This document shows, piece after piece, positions 10,061 through 20,000 of a stretch of DNA of 64,000 nucleotides. Made by a program: the position numbers and the translations under genes. The stretch's first letter is position 1, and each line of letters starts with the position of its first letter. Origin of the DNA: Serripes groenlandicus (lineage: Eukaryota > Mollusca > Bivalvia > Cardiida > Cardiidae); the NCBI GenBank assembly GCA_031761405.1, contig JASEVX010000001.1, positions 109,590,726 through 109,654,725 of the forward strand, read 5' to 3'. Below the pieces are notes generated by a model. That model saw nothing but the letters and a program-made list of their open reading frames with translations. It had not been told where the DNA came from and searched no databases.

Positions 10061-11270
10061 AAACTTAGATCATATATTGAATACAGAATGTTCTGTTGAA
10101 GGATGACCACAGTTGTGGTCGAAACTGATAAGTGTAAGTTAGCGTAGTATTGGGTAATCAAGAAAATGTGTATGCAGCAACTGACATAATGAATAAGAAG
10201 TTTCACAAAGAGCAATATGCTGCACTCCATAAGCTTGTGTTACTCCTACACATTGAAAGCATTAATTCATCATTGATTGATTGGGTCCACTTTTACGAAC
10301 AGAGTGTAAAATAGTGGAGTAAGAGTTCAGAAAGATAAGAGCATTCTGAACCCTTAGTAGACCATTTTTAATAGCGTGCTGGTAGCGTATAGACAATATA
10401 GAGAGACTTTTTGAGTATTTTAAAGAGGTATTGTGTGATTTTCCGCATTTGTTGCTGTAATAGAAATTCGGACGCTTGTAGTGTGTGCAAAATGCACCAT
10501 GGTCAACAGGTCCCCCATGAACCATTACAATGCTTTGACAAATAACCTAGTTCGAGCATGTTGGACGGTTCTGAACAAGGCCAAACGTACATGAGAAACA
10601 AAAAGTATGACAACGTTTCAAGTGCAATAAACTGAACTGGTAATGATGTTTGGGCAAAAAGAGGTTTGAAAGAAAATAACTCTCTAAACCATGGATTAGA
10701 CTTGGAGAAAGTGTTTGGTAATGGCCATACTAAACATAAAAAAGAAAGAAAATTATTGATCACAATTAACAGCACATAGTGAACGAATTAGTACAAGAGA
10801 AGCTCATGAGAGCACATAAGCATACACTTGCAAAGAAATATAAACAAATTAAAACAAAAGGAACCATACTTGGACCCCCTGCCAACAGACATACTCGACT
10901 GAGGATCAAACAAAGGAACATTTGTGCCAAATTGTATTTAAAACAGTTACTGTCTTCAGACAAGGAGATTTTTTTCTATAGCACCGGAAGAAAACCAGCC
11001 CCAACTCCACATCTTGTTTTTGGAGGATTTGCACCAGTTTGAGCTGGGTTTTACGGGTTTTGGCGTCAAATGACTAGCGTTATGACCTCAAACCGATGAC
11101 GTGATGTCATTTTCCTAGTATTCGGTCTTATTTTATTTTTAAAAATCCTAGTATTAAACCTACTTTAATTCCAAAGCAATGCTCATTTAAAACTGGTTGT
11201 CCGTTCAGATGAATTTCATAGGGGATTTGCACCGTTTTCAAAGGTATACCAGTCATAAAACGGTAACAAT
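10061..11270. other. Unassigned 1.2 kb, possible repeat relic
   Basis: Open frames of about 90 codons on both strands have no recognisable content. A hairpin 'gaccacagttgtggtc' at about 10105-10120, followed by 'gaaac', resembles the stem next to hammerhead ribozymes in some retroelements, but the CUGAUGA core is not intact. I assign no function. Confidence 0.3.
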
Positions 11271-11279
11271 AGGCCATAC

Positions 11280-11445
11280 ACATATTCATATCCCTCGTTT
11301 ACTAACCAGTACAAGACTATCCACAAGTGTTGACTCCAGCGAGAATCGAACCCAGGGCGCCCTGTTTCAAATCCCACAAGACAAGCCAGACCTGTGTAAT
11401 GATCGCTGTTGTTGCAAAACGGATTCCTTGCCATTTGTGGGGATT
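11280..11445 (-). repeat. SINE fragment
   Basis: 'gcgagaatcgaacccagggc' read on the minus strand gives a tRNA B-box-like GGGTTCGATTC. It is followed by decayed body sequence. The frames over it on both strands are incidental. Confidence 0.4.
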
Positions 11446-11890
11446 TATAGTAGGGACGTTGTCATGCTTTTAACACTTTCTCACATACAACAAATCTGCA
11501 GCGCACTTTTGGCCACTTTTCTTTTCATCACTTGGATACGATAACGTAGTTTGTTGAAAATCTCTTGTAACAGGCTACAAATCCGGAGCAAGAGAATATG
11601 ATGATATCAATTTGATACTGAATATTATTTCATTCGAAGTCTACAAATCCTACTACATGTCTAACATGAGAACAAAACCCATAAACTCTGAAAAATGAAT
11701 GCAGAATCGCTCTATATCATACTTGAAAAGTACATTTGAAAACATTGATTGATCGATTGATGAGCTTTAAATGACTTTATTAACATTACGATTATCCTAC
11801 ACTTTCCTTTAATCACAGAATATTCCAAGGTAAACTCTTGAGTCTTCGTATGTTTTCGCCCTTTCAAATAAGAGTATCCGCATTGGGACT

Positions 11891-12106
11891 CCTATCACAG
11901 TGCAATTGACAATAAACTTGAACACATTGTTGTGTAATACGTAAATAAAACTCAAAAACAAACCTATAAAATAAAACATTGTGGTAAAAGAAGAATTTCC
12001 TATCACAGTGCAATTGACTATAAACTTGCACACATTGTTGTATAATACGTTAATGAAACTCAAAAACAAACCTATAAAATAAAATATTGTGGTAAAGGAA
12101 GAATTT
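11891..12106. repeat. Tandem duplication, 108 bp x 2
   Basis: 'cctatcacagtgcaattgac' begins at 11891 and again at 11999, and both copies continue through 'cctataaaataaaa(c/t)attgtgg' with few differences. The 86-codon frame on the minus strand shows the same peptide twice and is a by-product. Confidence 0.85.
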
Positions 12107-12334
12107 GCTCAATAGTAAATTTTCTCCTTTTTCCCACAATGTTTTCAAAACATATTACGCTACAGAATGAATAGAAACTGCCCAGATTCCTTATAGGTTA
12201 TTCATATAATTTCCTTAGAAAACTAACATGAATCTACTAACAACATTAGTGTAAGGTATGAGGGAGGATGACCTATGGACGTGGCAAATAAAGTGTAAAA
12301 AAATGAAGGTTTAATAACTGTACAAAGTTGGGGC

Positions 12335-12455
12335 AAATGCGTTGGGGCAAAAAGAGAAATTGCTCGTTTAGAGCAATTTCTTCTTTTGTCACAATGTTTT
12401 CAAAAGTCGTCTGCTGCAGAAGTGTCTGAAAGCGTCTATATGTGGTTAAGGGTTA
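12335..12455. mobile_element. MITE-2, right half
   Basis: 'ggggcaaaaagagaaattgc', the palindrome 'gctcgtttagagc', then 'gtcgtctgctgcagaagtgt' and a terminus ending 'gtggttaagggttaa'. Confidence 0.65.
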
Positions 12456-13317
12456 ACGCGGTATTCGATCTCAATACATTTTTTCGGTATTCAAAATAAT
12501 CGTATATATATACAGAGACATATGTCTCTGATATGTAGGAAACATTTATTTTGAGTACCACTACATGCTATTTAAGACTGTCCCACCTTCCAAAATACCT
12601 TTTCATATCTATGACTTCGCTCTAGTGAGAGAACCTTTCCGAACTGTATGTGCCGTGTCGAACAAACACTGGACTACGGCACTTTGCAATATCAGCCAGT
12701 CTCTCCTCGCAGTTCTTAACACATGGTCAAAACTAACGACCTTTTACGTTCGCATTGAACTGAGTCGTAGGCCTACCGAAGGAACGAACCTACGTGCAAA
12801 CTCATGATAAGACTGCATTGTGAATTAAATCAATAAGGTTCTGCTCTGTTGACAAATCGATTAGATCGTTTACAAAACTATACAATAGTTCAAAGACCTA
12901 ATAACACATTAGGGTTTTGAATAGTTAGACGAGTTTTGAGTTACGTTCCAAAAAGTTGTGTAAATGTTACGCAAAAGGTGAATCTTATACAACAGAATTA
13001 AATTGGTTCCCGAGTTATTTGTTTCGTACGATTTATTTTGATCTTATGCAGGTATGCAGGGAACCAACTGATCGAATACAATTTCAACATGTTCGTTTCA
13101 ACCGTTTCATAACTTTCATTTACCTGTATATTGATCAAATCTTAACAAACGTTGACAATTTCTACTTTCTTTTGAATTGTAAAAGATATTTGAACTGATC
13201 GGTATGTATTTTGTTTTCAGTTTCATCATTATCCATTCATCATTTCCAAAATAGCGGTTGTCCTTGTAAAAATTCAACACGGTTTTTGTGGGTGGGGTAA
13301 GACTAGTCCTACATACA
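12456..13317. other. Noncoding, no feature seen
   Basis: About 0.86 kb of AT-rich sequence. Two 80-codon frames on the + strand lack recognisable motifs and splice signals. The last nine bases used here directly precede the target duplication of the Mutator-like element. Confidence 0.35.
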
Positions 13318-13326
13318 TAGAAATTT
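13318..13326. repeat. Target site duplication, left (9 bp)
   Basis: TAGAAATTT stands directly before the left inverted repeat and is repeated exactly at 16083-16091 after the right one. Nine bases is the characteristic length for Mutator-superfamily insertions. Confidence 0.8.
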
Positions 13327-16082
13327 CGGTGTCACTAAACAGAGTCTGGTCGTCAAATATCCCATTTTATGACTGTTTTGTTATGTTTTTGTATTGAAAT
13401 GAATGAAATAACGTGTTATTGTATCATATAAATAAAAATAAAAATGAATTTGCCTATTTCAGTTCATTTTCGAGTGAATATAGAAATATTATATGCGTGA
13501 ACACGGACACTGGTAGAGTCTGGTTATTATTAAGCAATAAATACAAAGTTTTATACGATTTTTAAGTTATAAAAAGTTTAATTTGATTTATATGCGTTAT
13601 ATTATATATTTATTTCTTATATTATTTCAGCTGATAATCGGGAAAATAGTGGAAGATTGAGGATTTTTAACGATAACATTGTGTTTCGTAAATCAAAATG
13701 GCTGACGTGAAATTTGTGTTTATAATGCGGCAATATCGCACATCCTGAACGAGTAATACACAAAATTCTCTCTCTATTATGCGTCAACTAATTGATTAGG
13801 TGTGATCAACAGATTAGTGTTATGATTATATTATAACAATACCGAGATATTAAATGTATGAAAACTACTATATGTTTGAAATGTCATTAACGTTAATTAA
13901 ACCAAAAACTTAGAGAGCTTAATATATATACTTACTTAAAAGTAATTCATATGAAATTAAAGAGACTGTGTAGTTACTTTATTCCGCAAAAAGTAGAATC
14001 AAACTAAACCATATTTGCATTTTTTTTTTAAATATGCAAAAATATTTTAACTTGAAAAATAATTATATATCCTGATATAGTTCATAAAATGCATTTTGCG
14101 AAATATTGTATCCAGGCCACACCACGTGTATGAACTCTCTCATGGCCTAAAATTTAATGTTTGGATCTATATTATATCATTTTGGGAATTTCTTCTATGT
14201 TTTCCATTTTAGATTACCAAAATAGAGCCGTAAAAGACCCTACACAGAGCTCCATGTTTTGGATGTGTTATTCTATGATTTTGGTTCTATGTACATTCAT
14301 TTGATAGAGATTCAAAGCATGGCCGAGCAGCAGCACCCAGCTACCGGCCGTGTCTGCACCACTGCTGAGCGTGCTAGCTTAGGGGGCTCGCAGCGCTTGT
14401 TTAGCATGCAGACATTGCCGACATGTGAACCCGGGGCCAACATTACCCGCGAAACCTATAAGTCAATATAAAGCCCTTCCCCTGCCAGCTCGCTATTAAA
14501 TCGAGTGATACGCAAAGGACAAACCAGGAATTCTCCCTTAACACATTTGTCTCAACCCGAATCTCTAACAGATGTATGCCGGTTTATTTTGTATCCTCAA
14601 GATTAAGGTGTGTTTGATTCAATTCGTTTCTAATTGGTGACGTGATCTCATTTTAGGTTAACAAAAAAGACCCTACACAGAGCTCCATTTTTTTGAATTT
14701 TTATTCATTGTTTTTGGTTTATATTTTCCACTTATTTATGTCTGCTTCCTGGTGACATAACCAGTACTCAAATTTAAACCTTGTCCTAGCGTTAACATTT
14801 TAGACAGATATAGAGGAATTTTTTTTGAAAAATAATAATTTCATAAATCGCCTTGATCTCTGGTCAGGACTTAACTGTGTCCATGTAGCATGAGAAACAT
14901 GTAGCACCGACGCTTGTGTCGCCAAACAATATTTACCCAAATTCGTGCAATGCGCCTCTCACATCTAGAGTTTGACACTGTTCAAGTTATTGTAACTTTT
15001 CTATCATGTCGGGCAATTTCTGGACTACCCAGTTTGTCGTCCTTTTGATAACATGGTTGTATGACTTATTTGCATTATTAAACCATTGTTGTGGTAGCCA
15101 GGGATGTTTGAATTTGGGGAGAAACATATGCTTCTCCAAATTGGTAAGTATCCGTTTTAAATATGTCAAATTTGGATGTGTATTGGATACTTCTTGGTTC
15201 ATTTCTGTGAATGAGGTTGCAGTTTCAGCACTTAAGATACCATTAGGACCGAAGAGTTTGCAAATAATGCGGTTAACTTCAGGTTGAGGAAGACACTTAC
15301 TAAGTTTATTTACCGCATTATCCTTCAAATGTTTCGCGCAAAGAACTCTTGTGGCTTGTGGGAAACATGTGTCAATGGCTTTACAAGTCGAAAACTCTTC
15401 GTCGGAACAAAGAATTAATTTACTCTGATCGATGTAACTCAATTTATCCTGCAATTTCATATGAATTACTTTTAAGTAAGTATATAGTTCTCTAAGCATT
15501 TGGTTTAATTAATGTTAATGACATATAAAACATAAAATTATTCCAATCAAGTAGTTTTCATACATTTAAAATATTGGTAATTATAACACTAATCTGTTGA
15601 TCACACCTAATCAATTAGAGAATTTTGTGTATTACTGGTTCAAGATGTACGATAGGGGCCGCATTATAAACAAAAATTTCACGTCAGCCATTTTGATTTA
15701 CGAAACACAATGTTATCGTTAAAAATCCTCAATCTTCCACTATTTTCCCGATTATCAGCTGAAATAAAATAGGAAATAAATATATAATATGACACATATA
15801 AATCAAATTAAACTTTTTATGACTTAAAAATCGTATAAAACTTTGTATTTATTGCTTAATAATGACCAGACTCTACCAGTGTCTGTGTTCACGCATATAA
15901 TATTTCTATATTCACTCGAAAATGAACTAAAATAGGCAAATACCTTTTTTATTTTATTTATATGATACAATAGCACTTTATTTTATTCATTTTAATACAA
16001 AAACACAACAAAACAGTGATATAATGGACTATTTGACGACCAGACTCTACCGGACTCTACCAGACTCTGTTTAGTGATACCC
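13327..16082. mobile_element. Mutator-like DNA transposon (MULE), 2756 bp
   Basis: The ends are CGGTGTCACTAAACAGAGTC on the left and, in reverse complement, GGGTATCACTAAACAGAGTC on the right. The inverted repeats run about 0.5 kb each (13327 to ~13822 and ~15586 to 16082), with high similarity. They include 'cgtaaatcaaaatggctgac' and 'gtgatcaacagattagtgtt'. The right arm has an extra 'agactctaccggactctacc' duplication. The element is flanked by an exact 9-bp duplication. Inside are a broken transposase frame on the minus strand and a direct repeat ('gaccctacacagagctccat' near 14237 and 14668). With one truncated, mutated transposase it is non-autonomous. Confidence 0.85.
14987..15499 (-). pseudogene. 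MULE-type transposase fragment
   Basis: A frame of 170 residues covers part of the catalytic region of a MULE transposase. LILCSDEEFSTCKAIDTCFP matches the segment with the second catalytic aspartate, and RVLCAKHLKDN matches the conserved C-x2-H block. FNNANKSYNHVIK matches the 'NNNES-N-VIK' block near the third acidic residue. In that last block the glutamate is replaced by lysine, so the DDE triad looks broken. The N-terminal zinc-binding part and first aspartate are absent, and a stop ends the frame at 14987. It points inward from the right inverted repeat. Intact relatives are several hundred residues long; I judge this a fossil. Confidence 0.7.
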
Positions 16083-16091
16083 TAGAAATTT
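16083..16091. repeat. Target site duplication, right (9 bp)
   Basis: Exact second copy of TAGAAATTT, immediately after the right inverted repeat of the Mutator-like element. Confidence 0.8.
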
Positions 16092-16584
16092 AAATAAATA
16101 ATTAGATATTCTCCGAATACTCAACATTCCTTATATCATAGATGATCTCAATTATAGTCATACGACGGCATGTACCTATTGTTTCATATTATTATGATCT
16201 CAAATATATGTTTTAATTTGTTATACTGTTTCATTATTGCTTGAAGTTGAATTGAAGTTTGAACATGTTGTTATCACATGTTATTATATAATTATATATG
16301 CCTTGATATGAATAAAATGTATGCATATTCTCAATTTTCATTTTGTTATATTCCTGCATACGTGAGGGTTGCACAATAAATTACGAATGATAAAACGAGC
16401 AACCGAAAGTCTAAATTATTTGGACTAGAGTAAGACATTCCCTTACGCACAGCTCCTAGATGTTGTAAAAAGAGACAGAAATATGTGCCTTAAACAGGCT
16501 TATAGAACAAAAACGCTATTTTTTTTATCTATTGATCACATGTTTTCCAAGTTTATTTGCCCAAAGATTTTAAAAACGGTAGTA

Positions 16585-16745
16585 ACTGCTGCCCCCCTTT
16601 GCGCTCAGTCAGGGTGGCATTACGACTGACTGGCTGGTGTCAGGATAAATAGACCAGTTGTACTGGTAACTTACCCAGGAAATGGTGTGATATAACTGGA
16701 AAATTGTTAATATTGGCTTTAAACGCCAATCAATCAAGTTTATTT
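16585..16745 (+). repeat. SINE body and tail, head lost
   Basis: 'gcgctcagtcagggtggcat', 'gactgactggctggtgtcag', 'ggtaacttacccaggaaatg', 'gtgatataactggaaaattg' and a 'cgccaatcaatcaa' tail form the same body as the SINEs at 31247 and 46953. It lies just upstream of the HCCS coding start, in the promoter or a 5' intron. Confidence 0.65.
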
Positions 16746-16754
16746 GATTCTGGA

Positions 16755-16855
16755 AACATTGGGGCAAAAGGAGAATTGGCTTAAAATGATATAATTCTCT
16801 TGATCAAGTTTAAAGTTGTCTGCTTCAGATTGAATTTCTTGCATTTGGGAAAGGC
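16755..16855. mobile_element. MITE-2 fragment
   Basis: 'acattggggcaaaaggagaa' and 'aagttgtctgcttcagattg' followed by 'catttgggaaaggcattaac'; only the right half is kept. Confidence 0.45.
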
Positions 16856-16944
16856 ATTAACTTTATTTTCCAGTTATTATGCAATAGTTTGCTATTGTTA
16901 AATGTTTTTTTGTATTTTCAGTCATTGACACTTTATCTTCAGTA

Positions 16945-17028
16945 ATGGGAGCTGACAATTCCAAACAAGTGACAGCACCAAAAACTACGTCAGTTGGGCC
17001 ACCCACTGAATGTCCCATGCACAAGGGG
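16945..17028 (+). CDS. HCCS: HCCS coding exon 1
   Basis: 28 codons, [10 protein letters not shown] to HKG, with the first Cys-Pro motif (ECPM). The donor is GGG|gtaagt, phase 0. An upstream acceptor 'tgtattttcag' ends at 16921, so the exon itself probably begins at 16922 with 23 bases of 5' UTR. Confidence 0.85.
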
Positions 17029-20000
17029 GTAAGTATGTATTAGACACAATTTTAATTGTGATTGTCCACAGAAATACAAACTTGTTCCTTTTTCTCAGGG
17101 ACTGGCTCATATTCTCATTTATCTAAATACCAAGTTTGAAGTTATATTGGCTTATGTTCAGCAAACATTACCAGCAATCTTCAAAACATTGGGATGTGTC
17201 TATGATATTATAACAGTTATGACATCCAAAATTGAAGATAAATTTGATATTATTATTTTTTAAGAATTTTAACAAAGACAGGTTTGATTTTGATGAAGAA
17301 TTACTCATGAGTAAATTATCTGTACCAATTTTAAAAGGATTAGGTTACCTACATGTGTGTCAATCAATAAAAAATGCATGAAATGGTAAACTCTTCTCTC
17401 TTTTTAAACTTTTTTATCCATACAGACGCATTTTGACACCTGCAGCTGAAGACTTTTGTCACATTATGATTGTTTGCAACTCTTTTTAATTATTACACTT
17501 TGATTAGCAGAGATTTTTCATATTCTTGCCAATGTGAATCCGATGTCTTCTTTTATTAATAATATGTTAATAAATTTGGTCATGTCTCATTGAAATGGAG
17601 GATCAGATAGCAGCGGTTGTATACTCTTTAGATGTAGAGTATTGGGGCTAGACTATGAATCCATGACATGGCTAACATTAGGTGTATGTAATTTCTTTGA
17701 GCACAAAACTCACTCTGAATTTTTAATGATAATTTCTTGTCATTTCTGTTTGAGATATTAATTTAAGATGAATTATTAGAAATCACATAGCAATTCCAGT
17801 TGATGCTTGTATAAAAATATTGCTTACAAAAATCTTTTAAACCATCTATCTGAATTTTAGTTACAATCCATCCAAATATGTTATCTTATCCATCACTGCA
17901 GGATGTTATTGAAATTTTATGATTCATATATATTATGTTAGTGCAAAAGATTAAGTTAAATCAAATCAAAATGAAGTGGCTAAGCATGTGTCTATCATGA
18001 CGTTTAAAATTATCATTGGGGACTAATTTGTAATGTTATGAAAGTATGAAAAACATGCTCAATTCTTACTTTCATTACAGAGGAACATGTATATATCGAT
18101 TATATGATTCCTGTATGATATCTTATTTCAACTTCAGGAATTGGATAATGAGCATTAGCTTAAATATTTACCTGTAGATGTAAATTGTGACTCCAATGTA
18201 ACTTTTGTACTTGCAGGAACCAAAAGTTGATCAGAATGCTAATATCTCAAAAGAATGCCCAATGCAGAAAAAGGATGGGGTAAGCAGTCCAATTTTGGTA
18301 CACAAATGTTTCAATTGAAATTCACTTTTGCACCATTATAGAAATTCTCACATCTATAAATTTGATAAGGCTTGGAGGATGGAAAATGTGTGTTTGGATT
18401 GACTTTTATTATATGATGGAAAGAACATTAACCCTGCCAGGTTTGATAAATTAAATGTTAGAATTATCTGCCCTGAATGAAATAATGTTAAATGAATAAT
18501 TACAATTAATTACTTTCAGATGCTTTCTGACACCTCTGCAGCAGACAACTTTTGAAAACATCGTGAAAAATGGAGAAATTGCTCATATTTACCGCAATGT
18601 TTTCAACTATTTAATAATAAAACTCCAAATATTGTGAGGATGTTTTCAAAGTTGTCTGCTGCAGATTTACTGTATGTGGGAAAAGGTTAAAACCTGATGT
18701 GGTGAATTAACTCATTTACCCAGGTGTACCCAATACAGACCACATTTGACGCCTCTGCAGCAGTAAAGGTTCAAAACTAATGCGGGAACAGGAGAAACTG
18801 TTCAAACAAGCAAAAAAAATTCACTCATTATGTGTTGAACTCAGCATTACAATCATATTTCCAGCTTTCCAGGTGTTTCAATTTTTTGCTGTAATGCTTT
18901 CAAAGTGTATGAGTCTTAAAAAACCATATCAGGTATACAGTTGATTAATCATATGATCAATATATTTATTTTTCTTCATATATGAGCAGTACCATGCTCT
19001 CTATAATCTTAAAGGAACTGAATCCCATATGAGAAAAAAGCGGGGAAAAAAAGAAAATTGTTAAAAATTGCTATTACCTTGATGTTTTTGCATGTACGGC
19101 ATTGAGATTTGCTGACTGATGTACTACAATATATGCACACTATTAATATTGCGGAGATTTTTCGTTATTTTGCATTGTAAAATCTACTGGGTTAGTAACC
19201 CAGTAAATCTAAAAATATCGCTGTATATTTATCACGTGATCACTACAACCGAATTGACAATCTCCTTCGCAGAGTTGTCGTTCCTTACACTCACGCATAC
19301 ATGAATGTAATGAGTCGATAGTGTTAGAGAATGCCAAATTGAATCCACAAATTCAAATGAGCAAGAGGAAATTCCACGGTATTTTTAAACAGGAAAACAC
19401 GGAGCGGACGCTTTTTTAACTGCTTATTTCCTATGCAATAATGAAAAACAAGACTTGTACGACCTTCTACAACATTCCGTTACATATATATATATCGACG
19501 TATTTTGGATTAATTAGAATAAGTATAAAATATAAAGATTTTGGACCATTATGGTGTTTAGTCCCTTTAACATAATTATTACATGCATTGGTAAAGACCT
19601 GCATGCACATCTGTGTTATGGATCCATATGGATACTATCTTACATAAGTTACTTGAAACCTTCTCTGACTAATCGGCAAATGGCTGATCTGGATCCATAC
19701 TGGTCACAAATACCTTATGGTTGTTTTGTTTCACATAGGGTCGCTCATATATTCCTGTCAGATATTGTTTATTTATTATTTATAGAAAGATGCAATGGGT
19801 GACCTGTCAGACAGAGCTAGTGAGTGTCAGATATAGTTTATTATTTTTTATTTATAGAAAGATGCAATGGGTGACCTTTCAGACAGAGCGAGTGAGTGTC
19901 CAATGAATGCTGACTATATACCCACAAATAAAAGTGAATGTCCTTCACAACAGGACGATAGTCCAGCAGATCAAGAAAAAATTAACCCAGAAAATATGGT

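Noticed and set aside
10095..10130. Hammerhead-ribozyme-like stem followed by GAAAC
   Set aside because: The conserved CUGAUGA core is not intact (ggatga preceded by gaa) and no stem I/III could be traced. A chance hairpin is as likely.
12565..12807. 80-codon + strand frame
   Set aside because: No recognisable domain, no good acceptor or donor, and no similar neighbour. The length is expected by chance in 64 kb.
19119..19304. Frame present twice (also 27858-28070) with nearly identical peptide
   Set aside because: The identity reflects two copies of the TTAA-flanked MITE. The element is short, hairpin-containing and noncoding.
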